A DNA stretch of 64,000 nt, taken from positions 1,738,501 through 1,802,500 of the forward strand of contig OX031071.1 in NCBI GenBank assembly GCA_943736015.1. The letters run 5' to 3'. The stretch comes from Tridacna crocea (taxonomy: Eukaryota > Mollusca > Bivalvia > Cardiida > Cardiidae). The notes below the pieces were generated by a model. That model had not been told where the DNA came from and did not search any database. It saw only the letters and a list, made by a program, of their open reading frames with translations. Below, piece after piece: positions 43,055 to 55,100 of the stretch (position 1 is the stretch's first letter; each line of letters starts with the position of its first letter). Made by a program: the position numbers and the translations under genes.

Positions 43055-43354
43055 GGGGCTCTTTGTGGCTTTGTGATAAGTTCAGGACTCGTGGCCTGCA
43101 GACCCTGGTTTGAAACCTCACTGGTACCACTGGGCCCTTCTCAAGAGCGCCCATAGGCAAGGTATCTCAGAGCCCCAGCCTAACACTGGTGAAGCCTAGG
43201 AAAATATGAATATGTGAGCTGTCGCCGTAATATAACTGAACTAATGTTGTAAAACACCTTTCCAACAAACCTACTTTATTGAACCTGACCGAGTTTCAAA
43301 TCAACATAATTGAGAATTCTGTCTTTACGCTCGACGATGCACGGGGCTGGCTTT

Positions 43355-43443
43355 GACATATCGTCGGTGTACTTTCAAAACCTTGTAACTACAGGTTGTT
43401 ACAAGCTGTAGTTACGAGGTTTTGGAAGTGCACCGACGATATG
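43355..43443. repeat. Palindrome with 37-bp arms
   Basis: CATATCGTCGGTGTACTTTC, AAAACCTTGTAACTACAG pairs with CTGTAGTTACGAGGTTTTGG, AAGTGCACCGACGATATG around GTTGTTACAAG. No other copy was noticed in the window. Confidence 0.85.
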
Positions 43444-43689
43444 TTCCGGATGACTACGGAAACATTTTGCACGGTATATGGGAATGCATATACATACCTT
43501 CCCGTTCATTTGTATTTACCCAAAGAACAGTCGGAGTTCTATTCATATACATGCCTTATATGTATATATTCATTACAAAGGTCAGTATCAGGTTAAAGAA
43601 GTGGGTAATGTAATTAAAAAAAAAAAGAAAATTACATGGATTTATATATTTTGGTTACTTAGCGAACTTTGGGTAGTATAAGTATATCA

Positions 43690-44175
43690 AATGTGGTCAG
43701 TGTACTAAAATTTTCTAAGTTCTTAGCAAACTCTAGACTGTACATAAACTGTTGGTCATTGTACTAAAATTTTCCAAGTGCTTAGCAAACTCTAGATAGT
43801 ATATAAACTGTTGGTCAGTGTACTAAATTTTTCTAAGTTCTTAGCAAACTCTAGATTGTATATAAACTGTTGGTCAGTGTACTGAAATTTTCTAAGTGCC
43901 TAGCAAACTCTAGATTGTATATAAACTGTTGGTCAGTGTACTGAAATTTTCTAAGTTCTTATCAAACTCTAGATTGTATATAAACTGTGGACAGTGTACT
44001 AAAATTTTCTGAGTGCTTAACAAACTCTAGATAGTATATGAACTGTGGTCAGTGTACTAAAATTTTCCAGGTGCTTATCAAACTCTAGATAGTATATACA
44101 CTCTGGTCAGTGAACTATAATTTTCCAAGTGCTTAGCAAATTTTGAATAGTATATGAACTGTGGTCAGTTAACAA
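43690..44175. repeat. 59-bp minisatellite, about eight units
   Basis: Units start GGTCAGTGTACTAAAATTTT, then CTAAGTGCTTAGCAAACTC and TAGATTGTATATAAACTGTT. Divergence grows towards the right end. It lies in the AS3MT upstream region. Confidence 0.92.
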
Positions 44176-44330
44176 TAAACCTGAAAGGTTTCCGAGTGAG
44201 AAGTACTTACCTGTGCTACAAGTCATGAACTATCATTTCTTGTGCTTAAATCGTCACGGACAGTAAACGTGCTTTCTCCGGTTTGTAGACTTAACTCATA
44301 CGGTTTATAATTACTATATACATTTGAGCA

Positions 44331-44391
44331 GACAGTGTAGATCAAGATCAGACTGCACAGAATGTGCAGTCTGATCTTGAATCTATACTGT
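44331..44391. mobile_element. TTAA-C hairpin
   Basis: GACAGTGTAGATCAAGATCA, GACTGCACAG and their complement with a four-base loop. 44176-44330 is unremarkable. Confidence 0.75.
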
Positions 44392-44623
44392 CAGCTACAG
44401 AGTGATTTTTTAACGAAAAAAGGAAAATCGCATTCTGTTGTTTTATTCGCTGGATTTATTAACCATCTTCAATAATCGGATCGAGAGTGGATACTCTTAC
44501 GACTTATCTCAAGATCAAGTTTACTCTTACGACTTATCTCAAGATCAAGTTTATCTTTTCTCTGATTTATGATATCAGGTCAATGGAATATTGAGGTCAA
44601 AGGTCAAAGTTAAGGTCAAGTGG

Positions 44624-44690
44624 CTCACAGTGTAGATTCAAGATTAGACTGGTATCTCTGAGCAGTCTGATCTTGACATGCGCTGTCTAC
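44624..44690. mobile_element. TTAA-C hairpin, diverged
   Basis: CACAGTGTAGATTCAAGATT and GCAGTCTGATCTTGACATGC with a lost inner stem. Just upstream, a 29-bp unit (ACTCTTACGACTTATCTCAA) is tandemly duplicated at 44493-44550. Confidence 0.6.
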
Positions 44691-44766
44691 ACGAGATTTG
44701 TGGTCTACATTCCTCATAATCAAAGGATTTAGTAACAGCTTGCTGAGGAGTTTTATATAATATATA

Positions 44767-45027
44767 TGTGACCCATCACGCAAAAAGGGACCAAGTGGGA
44801 ATTCAGTACATCAGTTAGATAAAAACAAATCAACGATAGTACAGGTCAGTTTAAGTAGATAATTCAAAAATGATTGTATAACAAGGTACAATGACCACTT
44901 TTCATACAGAAAATGTCATTAAAGCGAAAAGTGTCAACCCTGGTCAGCCTGCGCGATTCGCGCAGTCTGACCAGGGTTGACACTTTTCGCAGTTCCTAGA
45001 AGGTCCCTTTTTGCGTGATGGGTCACA
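44767..45027 (+). mobile_element. Family D MITE, complete
   Basis: TGTGACCCATCACGCAAAAA and TTTTTGCGTGATGGGTCACA perfect inverted ends. Hairpin CAACCCTGGTCAGCCTGCGC / GCGCAGTCTGACCAGGGTTG. The best reference copy of family D. Confidence 0.92.
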
Positions 45028-45999
45028 TATAGTTTTGGGTCTTGTAGGCGATGCTTGGACTTCCAATGTTAAAGTGCTCTCTGTTTTGTTTTGTGGTAAT
45101 TAATAATGATAACAGGAAAAGGGTGAAGATGATTAGTGGATGTTATATATTTATCTTTTTATCTATCTATTCATAAAAAAAAAGTTTTATTAAGCATTAG
45201 AAATCTAGTGCTTAATAAAACTATTATTATTATTATTATTTTTATTATTGTAAGTTTTATTTTTCGAAGTTTTTATTCAGCAGTGATAATCGTACGTAGA
45301 GAGGGTATCATTTATTTATTTATTTATTTATTTATGAGAAAAAAACGGTCATTCTGTTTTACTCAGCTTACAGTCCGACCAATAGAATTCTGTAATAAAC
45401 AAACGAGCGGATATAAAAAAGTTTTAAGCCTAACATAGATAGAGCCAGTTATCCGGACTTTAAACACTTTGTTTTTCAACATAGTCCCCTGGTAGTATAG
45501 ATAACTGTCCCCAAAGGCGATTTTACTTTTTGACTGGTCGCTTTTTGAATGTCCAAATATGAAAAAAATCACCGGGCGTCTCATGATTGAGACTAAGTCC
45601 CCTTGCGACTCCACAGGCTTGTTCCATCAGTTTGTCAGTCTTTGATACCCGATCGATAGAATTTAACATCTTGGTCCCCTAACCAGCCCTCCACAGCAGC
45701 AGTCAAATCATCATCATCATCAAACCTCCAGTTCCTAAGATATTTTTCAGCCTGGGAAAGAGGTGGAAGTCGCTGGAGGCTGGGTCCCCGCGGTGTTTCT
45801 CATTGATGGATCGGCGCACTTGCTTCAGTAGATCATGTTTCAGTAGGGTACATTATAAAACAATTTAAATCTGGGTACCTGACTCTTTCTACGCGAGGCT
45901 TAACTTTTTTTTATATCCCCTGGTACCAATAAAATTGATTAGAGCTCTTTAACCTGGTGTTTATACCACCTCAATTTCCAGCAGAATAGATCCACAAAA
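45028..45999. other. AS3MT upstream region, no defined element
   Basis: Contains a small hairpin (45184-45222, GTTTTATTAAGCATTAGA), ATT and TTTA microsatellites at 45227-45250 and 45308-45333, and a 50-bp segment at 45549-45600 shared with 46935-46985. No TATA box can be assigned with confidence. Confidence 0.5.
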
Positions 46000-46175
46000 A
46001 TGTCCACAGTGGAAGTCCAAAATGTTGAGATTATTGACAATGTTAAAGACTATTATGGAAAACAGTTAAAATGTACGGCGGATTTAAAAACTCAAGCATG
46101 TGTTTCTACTGGAACTAACCTGTCTAAGAGAATCAAATCGGCACTGTCCGACCTTCACGATGAAGTTGTCAGCAG
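46000..46175 (+). CDS. AS3MT: AS3MT first exon 1a (residues 1-58)
   Basis: [20 protein letters not shown], then [20 protein letters not shown], then [18 protein letters not shown]. Cys34 corresponds to human Cys32. Donor CAG before GTATGT, phase 2. A run CAATTTCCAG just upstream could be an acceptor from a 5' untranslated exon. Confidence 0.85.
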
Positions 46176-49100
46176 GTATGTTTCTTTTTCGTTGTCTCTC
46201 TTTTCTCTCTCTCTGTCTCTCTCTCTCAGGTCTGTATTCACCAACCATTCTTGAGAACATTCTTGGGGTTATTATCCACAAATTCCTATATATAAAAATA
46301 ACGCAACTCCAGTCAGTAGCGTGCAGGACTTAAGATCACGGGGTCCAGGGTTCGATCCCTGGCTACGACCCCTGGCTCGGCCAATTCCTCTCCGAGGACT
46401 GATGATAGTCACTGCGACAGGATTCCTCTCCCACCGCTAACCATTGTTACGACGAGGATCATGTGGGAAAGCAGCGAGTGGCTTTGAAAGAAGATTGTGC
46501 GAAGTACTGGTAAACGCAACCAAAATTTCAAATTTAGAAAATTCCGGAGAATAAGATTAGAGCCATCTTATCAATTGTTGGCGTAAGGTTACGTACCTCA
46601 GATTGATTGTATGGTGTTTAACGCCGTTTCCAACATTATTTCAGTTCTATCGCGGCGGCCCGTGCGGCTATCCATGCGTTTCTTTTACCAGTACTTCGCA
46701 CCATTTTCTTTCATCCAACCACCCAACCATGCACCCAAACCAATTAACCAGCCAACTCCGCATACCTACTCATCGACCAACCGACCCATTTATCTAACAA
46801 CCAAACCCACATACACACCCACCCATCCACCCACGCAAGTCCAAACCTACCAAGCGACCAACCCACCCAACCACCCACGAACCAACCAACCAACCAACCA
46901 ACCAAACAACCAACCAACCAACGGTGTACAGAAAATGTCCAAATATGAAAAAAATCACCGGAGCGTCTCATTATTGAAACTACCAACCAACCAACCAACA
47001 AACTGTACAACCAATCGACCTTCCAATCGACTAACAAGCCGATCAACCAACTTACCCATCGACAAATCGATCATTAATCAACCAACCAACTAATCAACCA
47101 ACCAACCACCCAACCAACTAATTAACCAACTAATCAACCAACCAACCAACTAATCAACCAACTAATCAACCAACCAACCAACCAACCAATCAACCAACCA
47201 ACCAACCAACTAATCAACCAAACAACCAACCAATCAACCAACCAATCAACCAACTAATCAACCAATCAACCAACCAACTAATCAACCAACCAACCAACCA
47301 ACCAAACTAATCAACCAACTAATCAACCAACCAATCAACCAACCAACCAACCAAACATGTCAATAAATACACACATGATACAATCAAACCAGTTAACAGC
47401 GAGTTCAGCGGATGCTTTATCTCAATAATTTTAACCCTTTACCCCATAAGGCATTTCTATGGTATCTCTAAATGACCCTGAATAACAGCAAGGATGAAGC
47501 CGTTTCTTATGTGTATATTACAACTTTTGATAGAATAGAAAACATTGGGACAAAATGTGAAATTGCTCGTGATGAGCAATTTCACTTTTTGCTACAATGT
47601 TTTCCAAAGGCCCCTACAAGCAATGCGTAGAAAGAGTATCTATGGAGTAAAGAGTTAAACTAAGGCATAAAATCTTACACAAACTGCAAGCATTTGTATA
47701 CGACAAACAAAACTAGATCTAATACAAGTCGAATTATTGGATTTTCAAACGGTTATTCACTGTGGTAAAAGGAAAAGTAACCAGCAGTTTCACCTTTTTC
47801 AACAATGATTTCAAAAGACTTTGTCAACAGGCTTGAAAAAAATTTTGGTAAATGGTTAAAAAGGGTCATATCTGCTACTTAAAAATTGTTACGGTTGGCA
47901 TGCTGGGTAAAGAAGTGTGTGTGTATGTGTGGGAGGGGGGGGGGGAGATATACCGCGATAACGCTTGTGTGTAAAACTCTTTAAGTACTACACGACAGAA
48001 TTTTAGACTAGATCTAGTTCAAATTGGGAGCATTTGCAGACGACAAAATAAATGTGAATCAAAAACTGAAACCTGACATAAGAAGTACATAAAACATTGT
48101 GGGAAAAGGAGAAAATGCTGGTTACCAGCATTTTCTCCTTTTCCCACAATGTTTTCAGAAGGCTTCATCCTCTGGACTGCAAAAACTATGTAGAGATTTG
48201 CAGACGACTAAATAAATATGAATCAAAAATTGAAACCTAACATAAGAAGAGTAGAAAACATTGTGGGAAAAAGAGAAAATGCTGGTTACCAGCATTTTCT
48301 CCTTTCCCCACAATGTTTTCAGAAGGCTTCATCCTCTGGACCGCAAAAACTATGTAGAGATTGTTTGCTAAAGGGTTAATATGTAACACGATTATGTAAA
48401 GTTTGTCTGACTCGACCGACGTGTATGTAAACGTATGTGTGTGGAAAGTTCATATTATATTGGAGAAAATGGGGGATGTTGCTAGGATACTCAACTCTGT
48501 CAAATACTATTACGGAACAGAACTTACGTGCACGGCGGATCTTAAAACACCGGAATGCATTTCGTCCGAGGGTGATATGACGAAGTCGGTGAAATCAGCC
48601 TTGTCTGCTATTCACGACGAAGTAGTTAATAGGTACTGTCCGATTTTAGTACAGAAAAAAATACTACGGTATCGCACAATGTAGATGCAATATTTAAATA
48701 ACATGATAATGTGAATTCGGCTCTATAAACACAGTAAAACAAAAGCGTGGTGAAATCTATGTAATTCTATGTAGAGTGACGACATTCTGGACACATAGAG
48801 TGACGTCACGCGTAGAAAAGTAGTCCGGTTCTGTACCCAGAATGCCGAAATTAGATAGACATGTATTCGTTGAATGCTATCTAGCAGGAGATAATGTATC
48901 GCATCAAGCAGTTGCATTATTCCCTATTGGTCCAGGTCATGGCTAAAATGATCTATGTCTCTGTTTAAGGTACTATGGCTGCGGTCTTGTCATTCCGGAG
49001 AAGCTGGAAGGGATGAAAGTCCTTGACCTTGGCAGTGGAAGTGGGCGGGACTGTTTTGCGATCAGTAAGTTGGTTGGACAAGATGGACACGTGACCGGAA

Positions 49101-52100
49101 TTGACATGACAGATGAGCAGGTACTTTTCCAGTAATATTCTTTGTCAAATCTGTTTTTTTTGGGGGGGAGACTACAGTGTTTTGAGGTCCATTTAAACAT
49201 TTCTGCTGAAATATGTGAGAAAAGTAGTCGGTGGCTTTGGAAAGAAAGTTTTGTTAGTACTGGTGTGAGAAAGCCAGGAAACACATGTGATATGATCTTA
49301 GCTGTTAAAGTGGCTTTAAACCCCAATACAACCAACAACCAATCGATACGGACATATTCTCCCCCCCCCCCCCCCCCCCCCCCTGCAAAGGAAAAACAAA
49401 AACAAAACCCTTTGAACGACCAAAATGTGGCTTTTGCTTTCAAATTAAAAAAAAAATCATTTCACTTATATGATAGGATAAGGGTTAGAATTACTGTAAC
49501 TGAATCCTTACAACGGACAGATAATGATTGTCCTCTGTTAGAGTTCATCAATGTGGTTGAACGCTTCAGTATCTACCATGCTTTGATTATTTGTAGCTAG
49601 CAGTAGCCAACAAGTACATCCAGTACCACACACAAAAGTTCGGATACAACAAGGAGAACGTGACCTTTGTGAAAGGTTACATAGAAAAGTTAACGGAAAC
49701 TGGGATTCAGCCTGATACCACAGATATAATTGTGTAAATATAACCTTTTTTTTTTAAGCAAGATTTTGACCTAGTTTCGTCAACCGATGAAATTGTGGCG
49801 AGAAGCCACCCGGCGAAAAATATATCGGGTAATGCAGTCCCATTTTCTTCCGGCTTGTATTTGTTTGGAGCCGCCTGTAAAGATTGATGTCAAAATTGAT
49901 GTCAAAATTTTCTTTTGCAGCCCGAAGGAAATACAAGCTCCAAAGTAGTTAATTATTACACATCTGCAAGATCTAACGATAGAGTATTGCGGTTATGGGC
50001 AATTTTGTCCGAAATTATTAGAAATTCATAACACCATTTTGGATTGGTGAAAGGTCTTTATTTTCTTTTTATAGTGTTGAACAATTATAGTAATCCAGTA
50101 TACCAACAAAAGACTAATCCCAACTATTTTGAATAGATAAAACTCACTTCAGTTGAAAGTAAACATCAATATTATATTTACCAGTCAGAATCTTGCAATA
50201 TATTCACATTGGTATTACAACATTTATCTTATGCTTTGAAGATAAGGAAAAAAAATGCTCTTAGCTTTCAAAGTTTTGACAGTTATTACACCCTTAATAC
50301 TCATCCGTTTCTTATGTTTCATTAAGAAAAAAAATGTTGGTTTATACACAATTAAAGTAATAGTTTTCTTCATTCGAGTGTAGAATTAAATGATAACTCT
50401 GTCAAGTGATAGCGGGTCATGTACAGCTTTTTATTAGTGTTAAGGGAGGCACTTCAGAGGCTCAGCTTAGTAGTTTTGAAACATATGCACGATATCAGTA
50501 ATTTGACTTAAACAAAGTTGTTAGCGGCCTAAACATGTTTCAATTGCTGAATTATTAAAAAGACATCAGCTTTTACTTGAGATGATGCTTTAATATTATT
50601 GTCACATCTGCTTTGGCCACCATGAAGTTATGACAGAAACATGAAAAACATCAAACCTGTCCTAGTATTATGCCTTTGTATCATATACCTACATGTAGCA
50701 GTGAAATCGTGGAATTTCTCAGTGTAATAAATTTTGATATCATTACTAGTGACGATATCAACTTTCACTTCCTACCGTAATTTAGGAACTACTTTTTTTC
50801 TTTTTTAAAACGAAATATTAAAAATAATAATGTTAATAAGGTATATAATACATAGAATAATCAGCTGGTTATTTTTGATATGAAAAATATCTCACTCGGA
50901 TGCGTCGTAAGGCGTTAAAAAAACTCATGCTGCGCACTCGTATTTTCAACGCTTAACAACGCATCCACGTGAGATATTTTTCATATCAAAAAATAAGCAG
51001 TTGATTGTCCTCTATCTATTGTTTATCCAGGTCAAATTGTGTGATAAATCTGTCCCCAGATAAACGTGCTGTTCTAAATGAGGCATACAAATCCCTTAAG
51101 GTATGTTTTACTTTTGCAATCTCGTTTTCATAGTGATCACTGCAATCTGGTAAATCTATTGCTCTATCTAATCCCTTTTAAGATGTCCGTTATCCCATTC
51201 CTTCTATCTTTCAACGTCTTTCCCAATCGTTCCATCTTTTAGTTCCCTTTTCCAATTCGAACCACCCTTCTACTATTCTTTTAACATGTTTATCCTCATT
51301 CTACACGTAGTTCATTACCCCACTGATTATCTGCTCTTCTCCTCTCCCATTCGTTACTGCCGCCCATTTTCCTTTTTATCTATTTTCTACAATTTCTATT
51401 TTGTTGACTCTCTGTTCTTACCCTTTCCTCTCTTTCAAGTCTTTCATATTCAGGTTTTTTTTGCATCTCTCTCCTCTTTACCAGACTTTCAGTTCCTTGA
51501 AGGTTTCAGGGCACCCAACTCAACTTCTTTCATAGACATATTTCTTCATGTCATTATGTCTACTAAAGCCTATCTGTACACTTTTATGATATCAGTCATC
51601 ATATGTTTTGCCTTTTATTATTACCATTTAGGTTGGCGGCGAACTGTACTTTAGCGATGTTTATGCAGACCGAGTATTATCAGACGAGATCAGAAAGCAC
51701 GAGGTACTCTGGGGTATGTTTTCGATGTTTGTTTGGATCTAAAACGGATACAATTTAGCGTATCGGTACTAGTTATTGAATACTGGGTAACTATTACGAT
51801 TGATTACTCGAGTTGCCTAAAAATGCAATCTTTTGTAAGTTTTCAGTCACATTTTGTCAAAAGTCATATGTTTGAAGTGTGTCTGTCTTGCTGCGTGATG
51901 AGCAAAAGAGCTTTGACAAGGCTTTTCCAAACTCATTTACTTCAATGTGGCAAAAGAAAGGGTTTTATGCAAGATTTTGTAAAACTTTCATCAGCGCATT
52001 TTAGACCACAATTTATTAAACTCTCCCAAACCTTTTTTTTTTGTATTTCTTATTTTGCAATAGATGGTTCGTAATGTTTACATGCTGTATTAGTTGTGAA

Positions 52101-55100
52101 AGAGAAATATAAAAAATAACCTTACATAATGGTAATCTTTCCACATATGCAAATATAGTCAGGTCTTATAATTGTTTCCTGGTAGGTTATAGTGAGTTCA
52201 TTTTCGCTTTTCAGGTGAATGTATTTCCGGAGCCCTATGCTGGGAAGAGTTGTACCAGTTTGCTGAAGAAGTCGGTTTTTCTGTCCCACGCCTCGTCACT
52301 GCCTCGCCGATCAACATCGACCGCGAGGATTTCAAACAAGTGTTAGGTTTGTACTTCGTACAAATACAACAGAAATAAAAGCTTCAGATCGTATAAGTTG
52401 ATGATTTGAAGTTTCTGGAAAACATTACACTTAAATATTACTTTTTTGTCAGTTGGCGAGCCTCCCTAAACTCAGTCAGTAGTGTACATAACTTGAGAAC
52501 AACTGGGCCTCAATTCACTAACAAATTTTTAGTAAGTTTTACTAAACTATAGTATAATGGCATTAATTTGCCAAAAGAAACATGAGATAATGATTATTTC
52601 AGAAATTTATTGCGATAAATCAGAGGTTAGAGGTTAGAGTAAAACGTTCAGGAAACTTTGATTTATAGCAATAGTTTTCTAAAATCATCATTTTTAGTAA
52701 GTTTTACTAAACTATAGTATGATGGCATTAATTTGCCAAAAGAAACATAAGAACTATAATGATTATTTCAGGAATTTATTGCGATAAATCAGAGGTTAGA
52801 GTAAAACGTCCAGGAAACTTTGATTTATGGCAATAGTTTTCTAAAATCATCATTATGGTTATCTCGTGTCTCGTATCAGATTAACCCTTTACCCCATAAG
52901 GCATTTCTATGGTATCTCTAATTGACCCTACATAACAGCAAGGATGAAGCCATTTCTTATGTGTATATGACACCTTTTGATAGCATAGAAAACATTGTGA
53001 CAAAAGGTGAAATTGCTCGTCACGAGCAATTTCACCTTTTGCCACAATGTTTTCCAAAGGCTCCTACAAGCAATGCGTAGAAATGAGTATCTATGGAGTA
53101 AAGGGTTAATGAATGAATGAATGAATGAATGATGTCTTACGGCCCATCGAAATCAAAGATAATATCATTGGGCGCTGAAACTTATCAGGAACAGTACCAC
53201 AGCCATGACAATAACGTTAAGATAAAATGATATAGTCACTGACAATTTTTATGATGAAGTACGTGCAATGAGTGGAAGAAACGATGGAAACAATTACAGA
53301 GCGTAAAAATAAGACAAATTATAAAAAAAAAAAATCTCAATGAAACGTATCAGATTAATGAGAGTATACTTAAGTTACGTAAAACTTACACAAATTTTGT
53401 TCGTAACTACCACAGTAAAGCAGGGTCCAATCAATCAATCAATAAAGCAACCAATGAATTTGTCAGATGTTTTTTTTCATGAAACATGGGGTTTAGTAGA
53501 CCCGGAAATCTTTTTTTGCAGTCTGATCTTGATCTATAATGCCCACAAGGAGAAGTATGATTCTGGTTCTTATCATTGCAAACAAACCTCTCGTCATGAT
53601 GCAACCTATTATTTCCTATCATACGTTTTAGTCTTTCATTATAAAACCCATGCTTTCTGAAAAAAGGGTTAACCCTTCACCCCATAGGCATTTCTATGGT
53701 ATCTCTAATGGAAACTAAATAACAGCAAGGATGAAGTCATTTCTTAAATGTATATGACACCTTTTGATAGCATAGAAAACATTGTGACAAAAGGTGAAAT
53801 TGCTCGTCACGAGCAATTTCACCTTTTGCCACAATGTTTTCCAAAAGACTCCTACAAGCAAAGCGTAGAAATGAGTATCTATGGAGTAAAGGGTTAAATA
53901 AATCAGTAAAAAACATTGCACCTAGCTAGCCTGTGCAGTTCTCGTAGGCAGACATGGAAAGAAAGCTTTTTGCCCTAGATAGAATGAATTTTATTAATCC
54001 AAGTTTATGTTATGACTTACTAAGTTACTTGGTATAATACTTCACGGAGGTATCTTAACTCCCATTGACTAGAACGGAGCTCGTGTCATTGTTCATCACT
54101 TCGTGAATTGCAGGAGATGCAAAGTTCGTCTCGGCGACTTACCGTCTGTTTAAATTACCCAATGATCACGTGGCTGCAAGAAAAGCCATCTACAATGGTG
54201 GAGTCACAGAAAACGAGGATAAGCTGAAGTTTGACCACCAAACAGAGTTTAAGGTATGTTGACAAAATTTCTATATTTCAGACAGCAAATATAATATCCG
54301 TTGGACATAACAAGTGAAAACCTACGTTGACGAAAACCAGATTGATAGGATTTAAAGCGTCGAAGCGGATGGCGACCAACGTAGTCCAAGATGGCGGTGT
54401 TTACGATCGTGTGACAGAAAAGGGCCGAGGCTGCATATATCACTACTTTGTGCTAGCAAACGCAAAGTTGCTTGTCGCCTTTTGGATCTATTTGTGCAAT
54501 ATCAGATATTGCGTTTAGTCTTCTCAGTTTTCGCTCTTCTTTAAATATACAGCACAGATTATTTATCTGTTACAGCTAATCTATTTCCTTACCTTAGTTC
54601 ATACTGGTCTCTGGTCAAGGGTGAGTCAGAATTTGATTTCAGCTAAATTATTGATTTTTATTAATTGATTCACCAAATTTCTTCTTGATTTTTGATTTTC
54701 ACAGACTGGTGATATAAAGTCCTTAGATTCTGAACTAGCAACTATCATTTTAACTTCACGATTCAAGGAAGAATTTGATTTTGAGCCAGCAAACAAAACG
54801 GGAACAAACGACCTCAACAACTGTTCTTTCCCGTCTTCTGTAAGTAATTATTTTCCTTTTTCTTATTTTAAATAGACAGCGTTTGTCTGCCTGTGCGTCT
54901 GTCTGTCGGTCCATAGATAACGCAATTTTATATCTAATCTGGAGAATTCTTCTCATCTCATATTCATTTATTTGCATTGTCCTTTGATTCTCCATAAATT
55001 TCAAGTATCTAAGAGTTGACCTGATTAGTTATTTTATGGTCATGAGCATGTACTCTTTTCTTTTGGAGACAAAACATAACTCTATTTCACTAGTAAGAAT

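Noticed and set aside
46611..47093. Long open frames of TNQP repeats (and their minus-strand partner)
   Set aside because: They are produced by the CCAA tetranucleotide array.
48973..49600. Open frames of about 150 codons on both strands over AS3MT exon 2 and intron 2
   Set aside because: The minus frame is a shadow of exon 2 plus poly(C); the plus frame starts inside the intron and has no homology.
51286..51654. Hydrophobic plus-strand frame of 122 codons
   Set aside because: It lies in pyrimidine-rich intron 4 of AS3MT and ends inside exon 5 in the wrong frame.
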